A stretch of 64,000 nucleotides of DNA from Hymenobacter sp. 5317J-9 (GTDB lineage Bacteria; Bacteroidota; Bacteroidia; Cytophagales; Hymenobacteraceae): assembly GCF_022921075.1 (NCBI RefSeq), contig NZ_CP095050.1, positions 3,410,001 to 3,474,000 of the forward strand. Direction: 5' to 3'. This document shows positions 45,513-54,978 of the stretch, in pieces; the first letter of the stretch is position 1, and the number at the start of each line of letters is the position of its first letter. Made by a program: the position numbers and the translations under genes. The notes beneath the pieces are model-generated. The model was not told the origin of the DNA and made no database searches. It saw only the letters and a list, made by a program, of their open reading frames with translations.

Positions 45513-46364
45513 GCGGGCAGCGTTTTCGTGGTAGGCCACCAGTGCCTCAATGGGCTCTCTGAGAATCTGGCCCACGGCCATGCCGTGCCGAGCCGCCGCG
45601 GCGGCCAGCTGCGCGCGAAAATGGTAACCCACCGAGCCCACGCAGTTAAAGGCGTGGCGCTGGTAGTCGGAGTAGTGCGTCACAATCTGGGCAAAAAAGG
45701 CTTCAAACGCCTGGTCCACTACCGCTTGGCAGTACGGCTCGTGGGCGTGCTCGCCCAAAAACCGGGCAAAGCTGGCCAGAAAGCGGTTGGGCAGGGGTTG
45801 GTTATACAGCCGGTCGAGCACTTCGCTCACCTCGCCCAGCCTGTAGGTGGCCTGCAGTTCAGCGGCCAACTGCGCGGGCAGGCGGCCGCGGAGGTAGTCG
45901 CGCAGCACCAGCCGGCCAATGGCCGTGCCCGAGCCCTCGTCGCCCAGGGAGTAACCTAATGACTCGATGACCTGGGTAATGCGCTGCCCATCATACAGAC
46001 ACGAGTTGGTGCCCGTGCCCAAAATGGCCGCAAAGCCGGCCTGCTGTCCCAGCAGCGCTCGGGCCGCCGCCAACAAATCTTCGGCCACCTCCACCTGCCG
46101 GGCCTGCGGAAACGCCTGCCGCAGCGCCCCGGCCACCACTTCCGCCTTGGCGGCCGAGAGCACCCCGGAGCCATAGTAGTGAATGGTTTCGATGGGCGCC
46201 TCGCGCACGGCGGGCGGCACGCTGCGCGCCAGCGAGGCGGCAATGGCTGGCGTGTCCCAGAAATAGGGGTTATAGCCTTCGGTGCTGAAGTACTGAGGGA
46301 CGCGGCCCGCGCCCAGCAGGCACCAGCTGCAGGTGGTGGAGCCGCCGTCGGCGATGAGTTTCAT
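45507..46364 (-). CDS. N-acetylglucosamine kinase-like (BadF/BadG/BcrA ATPase family)
   Basis: A 285-residue ASKHA-fold kinase. The phosphate-1 motif is MKLIADGGSTTCSW, the phosphate-2 region ILGTGTNSCLYDG and the later motif LGYSLGDEGSGTAIGR. This layout is typical of bacterial GlcNAc kinases and BadF-like ATPases. Next to a divergent aspartylglucosaminidase gene it probably phosphorylates the released GlcNAc. A TACTTTTG -7 element ends 6 bases before the ATG. Confidence 0.85.
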   Translation of the reverse strand: MKLIADGGSTTCSWCLLGAGRVPQYFSTEGYNPYFWDTPAIAASLARSVPPAVREAPIETIHYYGSGVLSAAKAEVVAGALRQAFPQARQVEVAEDLLAAARALLGQQAGFAAILGTGTNSCLYDGQRITQVIESLGYSLGDEGSGTAIGRLVLRDYLRGRLPAQLAAELQATYRLGEVSEVLDRLYNQPLPNRFLASFARFLGEHAHEPYCQAVVDQAFEAFFAQIVTHYSDYQRHAFNCVGSVGYHFRAQLAAAAARHGMAVGQILREPIEALVAYHENAARG

Positions 46365-46370
46365 GAAAGG

Positions 46371-46378
46371 CAAAAGTA
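46371..46378 (-). promoter_or_regulatory. -7 element, near-leaderless start of the kinase gene
   Basis: On the minus strand this reads TACTTTTG (perfect TAnnTTTG), 6 bases before the ATG at 46364, so transcription may begin at or next to the start codon. Confidence 0.6.
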
Positions 46379-46433
46379 TGGGTAACTGGCGCACAGCAGT
46401 ATCTTTCGCCGGCACTCACTTCTGCTACACGCC

Positions 46434-47450
46434 ATGCCGTCTCGCCGTAAATTTCTGCAATCCTCTGCCGCCGGACTGGCCGGGCTGGCTTCGGCCCCGC
46501 TGGCCGTGGCGGCGCTTCCGGCTTCTGCGGCCGCGGGCAAGCCCATCGTCATTTCGACCTGGGACGCGGGCGTGAATGCCAACAAGGGCGCCTGGAAAAT
46601 CATTGGCGCGGGCGGCTACGCCCTCGACGCCGTGGAGGCCGGCGTGATGGTGACAGAGTCGGAACAGGGCTGCTGCGTGGGCCTGGGCGGCAACCCCGAC
46701 CGCGACGGCATCGTGACCCTGGATGCCTGCATCATGGACGAAAAATTTAATTGCGGCGGCGTGGCCGGGCTCGAGCGCATCAAGCACCCCATCAGGGTGG
46801 CCCGCCGCGTGATGGAGCGCACCCCGCACGTGCTGCTGGTGGGCGAAGGCGCGCAGCAATTCGCCGTAGCGCAGGGCTTTCCGCTCGAACCGCAAAAGCT
46901 GAGCGCCGACGCCGAAAAGGCCTACGCGCAGTGGCTCAAAACCAGCCAGTACAAGCCCGTCGTCAACATCGAGAACGCCAAAAGCCGCCCCACCGGCCCG
47001 GTGGGCGGCCCCCAAAACCACGACACCATTGCCATGCTGGCGCTGGACGCGCAGGGGCGCATCTGCGGCAGCTGCACCACCAGCGGCATGGCGTTTAAGA
47101 TGCGCGGCCGGGTAGGCGACTCGCCCCTCATCGGCTCGGGCCTGTTTGTGGACCCGGCCGTGGGCGCCGCTGCCGCCACCGGCCAGGGCGAAGACGTGGT
47201 GCGCATTGCTGGGGCCCACACCGTGGTGGAACTCATGCGCCAGGGCCGCTCGCCGCAGGCGGCCTGCCGGGAGGCCATCGAGCGCATTGCCGCCATCAAA
47301 GGCGCCAAGGCCAAAGACATTCAGGTGGCCTTTATTGCCGTGAACAAGCAGGGCCAAACCGGCGCCTACGCCCTGCAAAAGGGCTTTAATTTCACCGTGA
47401 GTACCACTGATAAGCCGGTGCTCAGCGACAGCGAGTTTCTGTTGAAGTGA
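46434..47450 (+). CDS. N4-(beta-N-acetylglucosaminyl)-L-asparaginase
   Basis: A 338-residue Ntn-hydrolase that cleaves the GlcNAc-Asn bond of N-glycopeptides. A twin-arginine-type signal (PSRRKFLQSSAAGLAGLA) predicts export. The autocatalytic cleavage site and nucleophile is Thr198 in GGPQNHDTIAMLALD. The substrate-binding RVGDSPLIGSGLFVD and the later TGQGEDVVRI region are present. It overlaps cutC by 4 bases and is divergent from the GlcNAc kinase gene. The three genes probably work in glycoprotein salvage. Confidence 0.93.
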   Translation: MPSRRKFLQSSAAGLAGLASAPLAVAALPASAAAGKPIVISTWDAGVNANKGAWKIIGAGGYALDAVEAGVMVTESEQGCCVGLGGNPDRDGIVTLDACIMDEKFNCGGVAGLERIKHPIRVARRVMERTPHVLLVGEGAQQFAVAQGFPLEPQKLSADAEKAYAQWLKTSQYKPVVNIENAKSRPTGPVGGPQNHDTIAMLALDAQGRICGSCTTSGMAFKMRGRVGDSPLIGSGLFVDPAVGAAAATGQGEDVVRIAGAHTVVELMRQGRSPQAACREAIERIAAIKGAKAKDIQVAFIAVNKQGQTGAYALQKGFNFTVSTTDKPVLSDSEFLLK

Positions 47451-48151
47451 GCCGGCAACTGGAAATCTGCGCGGCTTCGCTGCCCTCGGCCTTAGCGGCC
47501 CAAGCGGGCGGCGCGCACCGCATCGAGCTCTGCCAACACCTGGAGCAGGGCGGCATCACGCCATCGTACGGGCTCATTCGGGAGACGCTGCAGCGGCTAC
47601 ACATTCCGGTTTTTGTGCTCATCCGGCCGCGGTCGGGTGGCTTTGTGTACTCGGCCGATGAGCTGGCCATCATGCGGGCCGACATTGAGCTGTGCCGGGA
47701 CCTGGGGGCTGCCGGCGTGGTGCTGGGCGCGCTGGACGAGGCGGGCAACGTAGACGTAGCCGCCTGCCAGGACCTCATCGGCCACGCCGGCGCCATGGAA
47801 ATTACCTTTCACCGCGCTTTCGATGCCTGCCCCGACCAGTCCCGGGCGCTGGAAGAAGTTATTTCCTTGGGCTGCCGTCGGGTGCTCACTTCGGGTGGCC
47901 ACCCTACCGCCGAGGCCGGGCAGCAGCAGCTGGCGGCCTTGGTTAAGCAGGCAACAGGTCGCATTTCCGTTATGCCGGGCGCCGGGGTTTCAGCCGTTAA
48001 CATTCAGGCCCTAATGGCCCACACGAGTGCCCGAGAATTTCACACCAGCGCCAAGCGTTTGCTGCCGGCCGACCCGGCGGCGGGCTTGTTTCGGGCCGAA
48101 CGTTTTGAGACGGACGCCGCTTTGGTGGCGGAACTGGTGGCGCTGCTGTAG
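47447..48151 (+). CDS. cutC: CutC family protein
   Basis: A 234-residue TIM-barrel protein of the CutC family, with LEICAASLPSALAAQAGGAH, RIELCQHLEQGGITPSYGL, VFVLIRPRSGGFVYS, GAMEITFHRAFDAC and VLTSGGHPTAEAG. It starts at GTG 47447 within the stop of the upstream asparaginase gene (GTGA overlap), so the two are translationally coupled. The family name refers to copper homeostasis. The coupling to an N-glycan enzyme suggests a sugar-related role instead. Confidence 0.92.
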   Translation: MSRQLEICAASLPSALAAQAGGAHRIELCQHLEQGGITPSYGLIRETLQRLHIPVFVLIRPRSGGFVYSADELAIMRADIELCRDLGAAGVVLGALDEAGNVDVAACQDLIGHAGAMEITFHRAFDACPDQSRALEEVISLGCRRVLTSGGHPTAEAGQQQLAALVKQATGRISVMPGAGVSAVNIQALMAHTSAREFHTSAKRLLPADPAAGLFRAERFETDAALVAELVALL

Positions 48152-48231
48152 GGGTGGGGCTTGCCCTCGCCCGTCGGAGAACGAAATCATCGGACTCGTG
48201 CGAACGACGGGCGGGGCAAGCCCCGCCCCTA
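48149..48231. repeat. 27-bp near-perfect inverted repeat containing the cutC stop codon
   Basis: The left arm begins with the TAG stop (48149-48151) and runs to 48176; the right arm is 48205-48231. One mismatch and one extra base interrupt the stem (core GGGGCTTGCCC). It acts as a terminator for cutC and borders the next promoter. Confidence 0.85.
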
Positions 48232-48236
48232 CTTCT

Positions 48237-48244
48237 TACCTTTG
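48237..48244 (+). promoter_or_regulatory. -7 element, near-leaderless start of the ligase gene
   Basis: A perfect TACCTTTG, 8 bases before the ATG at 48253. Confidence 0.6.
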
Positions 48245-48252
48245 CAACACTT

Positions 48253-50955
48253 ATGAAAATTGGCATTTTTTTCGGGGGCACTTCGCGCGAGCGGGAAATT
48301 TCTTTCGCCGGCGGCCGCACCGTCTTTGATAACCTGGACAAGGCACTGTTTCAGCCCGTGCCCATCTTTGTCGACAGCCTGGGGCAATTCATTCTGCTCG
48401 ACTGGCAGTACATCTATAAAGGCACCATCCGGGATTTCTACCCGCCGGTGAGCTCGCAGCCGCCGTCCCTGCACCACCTGCAGGTGTACATCGAGAGCCT
48501 GGGTGAGCTCGACCACGAGGCCCGCTTCCACGCTATTGCCAAGGTGGGCCGCGAGGTAAAAGCCGAAGAGCTGCCTCAGCTCATGGATTTTGCCTTTCTG
48601 GCCCTGCACGGGCCCGGCGGCGAGGACGGCGCCATTCAGGGCCTGCTGGAGTGGCTGGGCATCCCTTACTCCGGCTCAGGCATTCTGCCCTCGGCCTTCG
48701 GCATTGATAAGATTGCGCAGAAGAACCTGCTGCACGCCCTGGGCCGGCCCACGCCCACGTTCCGCGTCATCAAAGCCGAGGAATGGGACAGCACCGACCA
48801 CGCCGCCACCCTCGCCTACTTGGTGCGGGAGCTGGGCCTGCCGCTGGTGCTGAAGGCGCCACGCCAGGGCTCCAGCATCGGGGTGAGCATTCTGAAGGAC
48901 GACAACCTAGCCAAGTTCGAGGCCGCCATTGAGCGCAGCCTCTTTCGCAAAATCGTGACGCGCGACGAGTGGCAGCGCCTGGGCGAGCAGGACCGGCTGG
49001 CCTGGGTGCAGCACCTCACCGACATCCGCGAAGGCATCGGCCTGCCCGTGGTGTTCGACGACGAAACGGCCCCCATTTACCACCCCGAAACCCTGCTCTT
49101 CGCCCTCACCGAGCGGCTGGAAACCGCCGAGCAGGTACGCCTGACCAACATCGACGGCGAAACCCAGGTGCTGGTGGAGAGCTTTGTGGCCGGCCGCGAG
49201 TTCAGCTGCATTGTGGTGGAAGACCCCAACGGCCTGCCGCTGGCCCTGCCCCCCACCGAGATTGTGAAGGGCGAGGAGATGTTCGACTACCGCTCGAAGT
49301 ACCTGCCCGGCCTGGCCCGCAAGGTCACGCCCATCGACCTGCCCGAGGAAAAAATTCAGGAAATCCGCGAGGCTTGCGAGGAAATGTTCCGCACGTTTGG
49401 CTTCCAAGTGTATGCGCGCCTGGACGGCTTTGTGGCCCACGACGGCCGGCTGTTCCTGAACGACCCGAACACCACGTCGGGCATGCTGCCGGCTTCGTTT
49501 TTCTTCCACCAGGCCGCCGAAATCGGGCTCAACCCGTCGCAGTTCCTCACTTACCTCATTCGCACCTCGCTGGCTGCCCGGCGCCGCGCAGGCTTGCGCC
49601 CCGTGAAGCTGGCGCAGCTGCTCGACAAGCTGGATACCGCCGTGGCCGGCCGCCAGCACGAGGCCACCGAGCGCATTCGCGTGGCCGTCATTATGGGCGG
49701 TTACTCGTCGGAGCGCCACATTTCGGTGGAAAGCGGGCGCAACATCTACGAGAAGCTCAGCTCCTCGGCCAAGTACGCGCCGGTGCCGGTGTTCCTCACG
49801 GGCTCGAGCGAGGAGCACAAGCTCTACGTGCTGCCCGTGAACGTGATGCTGAAGGACAACGCCGACGACATCCGCGAGAAGATTGAGCACGCCGAAGCCG
49901 GCGAGGCCCCGCACCCCATTCTGGCCCGCATTCGGCAGGAGGCCAGCGTGATTACCAGCACCTACGCGGGGCAGGCCCTGGCCCAGCCGCGCCGCATCTC
50001 GTTCGAGGAGCTGGCCCAGCTGGCCGACGAGGTGTTCATTGCCCTGCACGGCCGCCCCGGCGAAGACGGCGCCCTGCAACAGCAGCTGGAAAAATTCGGC
50101 CTGCCCTACAACGGCTCGGGCGTGGCCAGCAGCAGCGTCACCATCAACAAGTTCGAGACCAACAAGCGCCTGCGCGACGCCGGCCTGCGCGTGGCCGACC
50201 ACCGCATGGCCCACAAGCTGGAGTGGCAGGCCGACCCCGAAAGCTTCTACCGCAGCCTCGAAACGCAGTTCCCCTACCCCTTCATCGCTAAGCCCGCCGA
50301 CGACGGCTGCTCCTCGGCCGTGAAAAAAATCAAGAACCGCGCGGAGTTGGAAGCCTTCAGCCAACTCATCTTCCGGAGCGAGGAAGACCTGATGCCCGGC
50401 CCGGCCGGGGTGCTCAGCCTGGGCTTCAAGGAAGAGTTTCCGCGCAAGGATGCCTTCCTGGTCGAGACGCTGATTGGCCGCGACGGCGCGGCGCACTTCC
50501 TGGAAATTACCGGCGGCTTGCTCACGAGCTACGACGAAGACGGCCAGCTCGACATCGAAGTGTTTGAGGCCAGCGAGGCCCTGGCCACCGGCGAGGTGCT
50601 GAGCCTGGAGGAGAAATTCCTGGCCGGCGAAGGCCAGAACATCACCCCCGCCCGCTACGACGCCGACCCCGCCGAGCGCCAGCGCATCAGCAACGAGGTG
50701 AAGGCCGTGCTGCGCCGCGTGGCCGAAGTGCTCGACATTCAGGGCTACGCCCGGATTGATGCCTTCGTGCGCGTGCGGCAAGAAGGCGAAGTGGAAGTGC
50801 TGATTATTGAGGTGAACTCGCTGCCCGGCATGACGCCCGCCACCTGCATTTTCCACCAGACGGCGCTGGCCGGCTACACGCCCTACCAGTTCATCGACCG
50901 CATTCTGGAGTTTGGCAAGGCGCGGGCGGCCAGGGCCGTGCCGGCAACTCATTAG
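48253..50955 (+). CDS. Double-headed D-alanine--D-alanine ligase family protein
   Basis: A 900-residue fusion of two complete Ddl-like ATP-grasp proteins, where a normal Ddl has about 320-370. Half 1 has FFGGTSREREISFAGG, LHGPGGEDGAIQG, LKAPRQGSSIGVS and FLNDPNTTSGMLPAS. Half 2 (from about residue 475) has IMGGYSSERHISVESG, LHGRPGEDGALQQQLE, KPADDGCSSAV and IIEVNSLPGMTPAT. Half 2 keeps the canonical metal-binding ExN and PGM; in half 1 Glu is replaced by Asp and PGM by SGM, so the halves may differ in activity. The next gene encodes a PASTA protein, consistent with peptidoglycan synthesis. The start is set by the promoter element just upstream. Confidence 0.85.
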   Translation: MKIGIFFGGTSREREISFAGGRTVFDNLDKALFQPVPIFVDSLGQFILLDWQYIYKGTIRDFYPPVSSQPPSLHHLQVYIESLGELDHEARFHAIAKVGREVKAEELPQLMDFAFLALHGPGGEDGAIQGLLEWLGIPYSGSGILPSAFGIDKIAQKNLLHALGRPTPTFRVIKAEEWDSTDHAATLAYLVRELGLPLVLKAPRQGSSIGVSILKDDNLAKFEAAIERSLFRKIVTRDEWQRLGEQDRLAWVQHLTDIREGIGLPVVFDDETAPIYHPETLLFALTERLETAEQVRLTNIDGETQVLVESFVAGREFSCIVVEDPNGLPLALPPTEIVKGEEMFDYRSKYLPGLARKVTPIDLPEEKIQEIREACEEMFRTFGFQVYARLDGFVAHDGRLFLNDPNTTSGMLPASFFFHQAAEIGLNPSQFLTYLIRTSLAARRRAGLRPVKLAQLLDKLDTAVAGRQHEATERIRVAVIMGGYSSERHISVESGRNIYEKLSSSAKYAPVPVFLTGSSEEHKLYVLPVNVMLKDNADDIREKIEHAEAGEAPHPILARIRQEASVITSTYAGQALAQPRRISFEELAQLADEVFIALHGRPGEDGALQQQLEKFGLPYNGSGVASSSVTINKFETNKRLRDAGLRVADHRMAHKLEWQADPESFYRSLETQFPYPFIAKPADDGCSSAVKKIKNRAELEAFSQLIFRSEEDLMPGPAGVLSLGFKEEFPRKDAFLVETLIGRDGAAHFLEITGGLLTSYDEDGQLDIEVFEASEALATGEVLSLEEKFLAGEGQNITPARYDADPAERQRISNEVKAVLRRVAEVLDIQGYARIDAFVRVRQEGEVEVLIIEVNSLPGMTPATCIFHQTALAGYTPYQFIDRILEFGKARAARAVPATH

Positions 50956-50964
50956 TCACAAATT

Positions 50965-51058
50965 GAACGTCATGCTGAGCTTGTCGAAGCATCTCTACCG
51001 CGAGAGTAAACATTTACTACTGCGGTAGAGATGCTTCGACAAGCTCAGCATGACGTTC
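50965..51058. repeat. 37-bp perfect inverted repeat, GTCATGCTGAGC family
   Basis: Arms 50965-51001 and 51022-51058 are exact reverse complements around a 20-base loop. The arm begins GAACGTCATGCTGAGCTTG and is clearly related to the repeats at 24621 and 27983. Confidence 0.93.
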
Positions 51059-51092
51059 TTTGGGTTGTAAAACTGTTTCTCTGCTATTCTCA

Positions 51093-51854
51093 ATGTCTTT
51101 TTTCTCTTCCGATTCTCCGCTCGACGTTGTGAAGCACCTGGTGCTGATTGGCGTGGTGGGCCTGCTGCTGGTGCTGGGCTTTTTTTACGTGTACCTGCCC
51201 ATGAGCACGCACCACGGCGAAACCATTACGGTGCCCAAAGTGACGGGCATGAACGTGGCCGACCTGGAAAAATACCTCGACGAGCGCAACCTGGCCTACT
51301 TCGTGGACGACTCCAGCTACAACGCCAACGTACGCCCCTTCACCGTGCTGGTGCAGGACCCGCTGCCGGGCGAGAAAGTGAAGGAAGGCCGCAAAATCTA
51401 CCTGCAGGTGAGCATGAAAAACCCACCGGTGATTAAGATGCCGAAGCTGACCAACATTTCCTCCAAAACGGCCATGCTCATTCTCAAGAGCTACGATTTG
51501 GTGGCCGGCCAGATTCAGCTGGTGCCCGACCTGGCTTCGGGCGCGGTGCTGAAGCAGCTGGTGAACGGCAAGGAAATAGCGCCCGGCGCGCCCGTGGCCA
51601 AAGGCACCACCGTGGACCTGGTGGTGGGCGACGGCCAGGGCAACCAGACCTTTGCCGTGCCCAACCTCATCAACATGCCCGTCGACGAGGCCCTCACGCT
51701 GCTCAACGGCCAGGGCCTGCAGAAGGGCGAAGTGTTTGAGCAGCCCGCCGAAGACGGCCAGACCGCCGGCACCGTGGTGCGCCAGCGCCCCGTGCCCGGC
51801 CCCGACGCCACCATCCGCACGGGCCAGATTGTGGACATCTGGGTAGCAAAATAA
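51093..51854 (+). CDS. PASTA-domain membrane protein
   Basis: A 253-residue single-pass protein. A transmembrane helix (VLIGVVGLLLVLGFFYVYL) is followed by three PASTA repeats: ITVPKVTGMNVADLEKYLDE, VIKMPKLTNISSKTAMLIL and FAVPNLINMPVDEALTLLNG. PASTA domains bind peptidoglycan or beta-lactams. No kinase domain is attached, unlike PknB-type proteins. It is located after the Ddl-like gene, suggesting a cell-wall function. Confidence 0.93.
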   Translation: MSFFSSDSPLDVVKHLVLIGVVGLLLVLGFFYVYLPMSTHHGETITVPKVTGMNVADLEKYLDERNLAYFVDDSSYNANVRPFTVLVQDPLPGEKVKEGRKIYLQVSMKNPPVIKMPKLTNISSKTAMLILKSYDLVAGQIQLVPDLASGAVLKQLVNGKEIAPGAPVAKGTTVDLVVGDGQGNQTFAVPNLINMPVDEALTLLNGQGLQKGEVFEQPAEDGQTAGTVVRQRPVPGPDATIRTGQIVDIWVAK

Positions 51855-51920
51855 CCCGGGCCGCATGCACTTTTTCCGGGCACCCGGGCGTTGGGGCTTA
51901 AACCTCCTTTCCCATTTGGT

Positions 51921-53857
51921 ATGACGAGACGCTTCCGCACGTATTGCCGCCTGCTAGTGCCGGCGTTGGTTTTGGTTTCTGCAGCGGCTTCGGGCCAGGT
52001 CGTGGCCCCGTCCGGGCCCTTGTCGGCCGACCCGGCCCGGGCAGCATTGGTGCCCAAGCAAACGCCAGCCGCGCTACAGCGCACCGCGGCCCTGGCCCTG
52101 CCGTTTTTCGACGATTTCACTTCGCCCCTCGAAGGCCGGCCCGACCCGCAGAAGTGGAACGTCCACGGCGGCGCCTACGTGAGCAACCGCCTGGCGCTGG
52201 CGCCGCCCAGCCGCGGCGCCGCCACCCTCGATGGCCTCAAGGCCAACGGCCAGAGCTACAGCGGCAACATCAGCGTGAGCTACGGCACCCTCGATTCGCT
52301 GGTGTCGCAACCCATCGACCTGAGTGGCCTCAGCACCAGCAGCGGGGTATTCCTGAGCTTTGCCTGGCAGGCCGGCAGCATCGGCTCGGCCCCCAACCTC
52401 AACACCAGCAGCACGCCGGTGAAGCTAGAGCTGTTTCTGAAAAACACCTCCAACACCTGGGTGCGGGCCTGGAGCTATAACAGCCAGCGGGTGCGCACGG
52501 GCTTCCGCCAGCAGCTTATTGACCTCAACAACGCCCAATACCTGCACGGCACGTTTCAATTCATGTTTGTGGCCACGGGCAGTGCTTCCGACAACAGCGA
52601 CAACTTCAGCATCGACTACGTGGTGCTGGACCGCAACCGCTCCGGCGTCCTCGACACCGACACGGTGTTTGTGGACGTGGCCACCGGCGCGGGCCTCGTG
52701 AACGGGAATCCCTCGGGGGCCTCCGCAGCCCCTTGCGGCGCTTCACGGCCATGCCGGTGTGGCAGTTCAACGCGGCCGCGTCGCCCACTAGTGAGCTCAA
52801 CCCCACGCTGGGCGTGAACCTCACCAACCTCGAAAAGAATCTGCCTCGTCCTATCGACGTGTTGGGCACGGTGAAGGACCTGGGCACCGGTGCCACGCTG
52901 GGCACTTGGCTGCAGAGCCAGTCGCCGGTGCCTTCGCGGCAGCGCCAGTACCCGCAGGTGGGCCCGGCCACGGCGCTGGCCCTGCCCACCACCGCCACGG
53001 CCAAGCGCCTGCGCTACACCCTGGCCCTGAACTCGCGCGACATTCCGCGGGCGCTGCCGAACGACACCATCTGGCGCGACGTGGAGCTGAACAACTACTA
53101 CGCCTACGACGACGGCACCGCCGAGCGCTACACCGCCCTGCCGGCTTTTGCCACCGGGCAGCAGGCGGCGTTTGCCTACCGCTTCGACCTGAACAAGACG
53201 GACCACGTGGGCGGCCTGCGCCTCTACCCCGTCTACACGGCTTCGGACGCAAGTACGCGGCCCGTTACCATTGCCGTGTGGGCCGACGACGGCGGCAAGC
53301 CCGCCACCACGCCCCTGGCCACCAAAACCGCTACCCTGCCCGGCACCGGGCCGCTGCCCAACGGGCTGCCTTACGTCGAAATCACCTTCGACCAGCCCGT
53401 GCCGGTGACCGGCATGTTCTACGTGGGCTACTCGCAGCCCTCCACGGGCCGCGACCTGCACTACGGGCTCGACATCAACAACTCCTTCCCGCCCGGCTAC
53501 CTCTGGAACCGCAGCAACGCCGGCGCGTGGGACTCGGTGCACTTTGTGCCCCGCCGCGGCGCCCTCATGATGCGGCCCGTGATGACCAATAACGTGACCA
53601 CCGCTTCGGCCTCGGCCCGCGAAGCCGCTGCCTATAGCCTCTATCCTAACCCCGCCCGCAACACGGTGAGCGTGGCCGGACCTAGCTTTGCCCGCGCCGC
53701 CGTGCTCGATGCGGTGGGCCGCACCGTGTGGGAGCAGCCCGCCGCGCAGGCCGGCCAGCCCACCCTGCCCCTGCCACCGCTGGCGCCAGGCGTGTACACG
53801 GTGCGCCTCACCTTGGCCGATGGCCGCACAGTGGGCCGCCGATTAATGATTGAATAA
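51921..53857 (+). CDS. Secreted T9SS protein of unknown function (frameshifted)
   Basis: About 645 residues when the frame is corrected. The signal peptide (LLVPALVLVSAAASGQ) is followed by a MAM/concanavalin-like beta sandwich (LPFFDDFTSPLEGRPDPQKW, GGAYVSNRLAL, QPIDLSGLSTSS). A second beta domain includes YDDGTAERYTALPA and FYVGYSQPSTGRDLHYGLD, and a T9SS type A sorting domain (YSLYPNPARNTVSVAG ... GVYTVRLTLADG) ends the chain. The G5 run at 52715-52719 is one base short: NGNPSG ends one frame while GGLRSPLRRFTAMPVW continues in the next. This resembles the fold seen in Bacteroidota gliding/T9SS accessory proteins, but no specific role can be given. Confidence 0.82.
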
Positions 53858-53867
53858 GAGAAGCGAG

Positions 53868-53914
53868 AACACAAAAAAGCCCCGCCGTGTAGCACGGCGG
53901 GGCTTTTTTGTGTT
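53868..53914. terminator. 22-bp perfect bidirectional terminator
   Basis: Arms 53868-53889 and 53893-53914 with a 3-base loop, containing AAAAAAGCCCCGCC/GGCGGGGCTTTTTT. It lies between the convergent T9SS and fasciclin genes. Confidence 0.95.
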
Positions 53915-53927
53915 GAGCTAATTCCGC

Positions 53928-54662
53928 TTACTTGGCGGGCATCAGCACCGTGTCGATGACGTGGGTCACGCCGTTGCTCGAAATCACGTTGGGGATGGTG
54001 ACGGTGGACATGCCGCCTTTGGCATCTTTCAGCATCACGCTGCCGCCGCTTTTCATCACGGTCAGCTGCTCCCCTTCCACGGTGGTCAGCACCTGGCCGT
54101 TGGTGAGCTGGTCGGCAGTGAGGCGGCCGGGCACCACGTGGTAGGTCAGGATTTTGGTGAGCGTGGGCTTCATTTCGGGCGTCACCAGCGAGTTCACGGT
54201 GCCGGCGGGCAGCTTGTCGAAGGCCGCGTTGGTGGGGGCAAACACAGTGAAGGGACCGGAGCCTTTCAGCGTTTCCACCAAGCCGGCGGCTTTCACGGCG
54301 GCCACCAGCGTGGTGTGGTCGGCGCTGCCCACGGCGTTGTCCACGATGTCCTTATCGGGGGTCATCATGGCGCCGCCCACCATCACGCCGGAGGTGGTCG
54401 TGGTAGTCGTAGTGGTCGACATGCTGCCGCCCATGGCATCGCCCTGGCGGGGCTTGGTTTTGGCCTTCATCTTGTCGCCGGCATCCGACTTGCCTTTGAC
54501 TTTCATCTTGCCGTCGTCGGCCATCTTGGTTTTGGTGGTCATGCCATCGGCCGTGGTCTTGGTCTTTTCGTCGTCGCTTTTGGTCTTGCCGCTTTGGGCG
54601 AAGGCCGGAGCAGTCAGGGCGCCGGTCAGGGCCAGGGCCGCGAAGAAAGTTTTCGTAATCAT
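53928..54662 (-). CDS. Fasciclin-domain secreted protein
   Basis: A 244-residue exported protein. The signal peptide ends APAFAQ. A low-complexity Lys/Asp/Thr/Met linker spans about residues 25-95 (MKVKGKSDAGDKMKAKTK). A single fasciclin (FAS1) domain follows: IVDNAVGSADHTTLVAAVKA, GPFTVFAPTNAAFDKLPAGT, ILTYHVVPGRLT, and the end GVTHVIDTVLMP. FAS1 proteins mediate adhesion. The charged linker is unusual and may bind ions or polymers. Confidence 0.92.
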   Translation of the reverse strand: MITKTFFAALALTGALTAPAFAQSGKTKSDDEKTKTTADGMTTKTKMADDGKMKVKGKSDAGDKMKAKTKPRQGDAMGGSMSTTTTTTTTSGVMVGGAMMTPDKDIVDNAVGSADHTTLVAAVKAAGLVETLKGSGPFTVFAPTNAAFDKLPAGTVNSLVTPEMKPTLTKILTYHVVPGRLTADQLTNGQVLTTVEGEQLTVMKSGGSVMLKDAKGGMSTVTIPNVISSNGVTHVIDTVLMPAK

Positions 54663-54833
54663 GGTGTTAGTGTTTGGGGTGAGAGAAAGTACTGTCGGGC
54701 TATACGGGCCGGGCCAGCCATAGGATTCCAAGCGCAGGACAACCTTAGAATAATGGAATCTTTTATGCGCAGCCTACCGCATTGGTTTTGCCGATGGGCG
54801 GCCGCCGTCGGGGCGCTATCCGGGCAACGCCTG

Positions 54834-54899
54834 CTGATTACAATCAGCCGCGGCGCTGATTACGCTTAGGGCACTGCCCGGGGCGGGTCGGTAGCTTTA
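54834..54899 (+). promoter_or_regulatory. Tandem CTGA-N6-TCAG operator and promoter of the globin gene at 54979
   Basis: Box 1 is CTGATTACAATCAG (54834-54847). Box 2 is CTGATTACGCTTAG (54856-54869, one mismatch), starting 22 bases after box 1. After a further 22 bases comes the -7-like TAGCTTTA (54892-54899). Box 2 takes the place of a -33 element. The same geometry recurs at 59009, 60502 and 63225. The likely binder is the receiver-Crp regulator encoded at 57932. Confidence 0.72.
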
Positions 54900-54978
54900 C
54901 CAACGTACCTATTGAGCAGTGCGCCAGGTTGCTACCGCTTGCGAAGCACCCTGGCCGCCGGCAATTTCTCCCCGTATC

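Noticed and set aside
54804..54811. A leftward promoter from the operator at 54834, mirroring the one at 60472
   Set aside because: At the required position the minus strand reads CCGACGGC, with no -7 similarity, so this operator appears one-directional.
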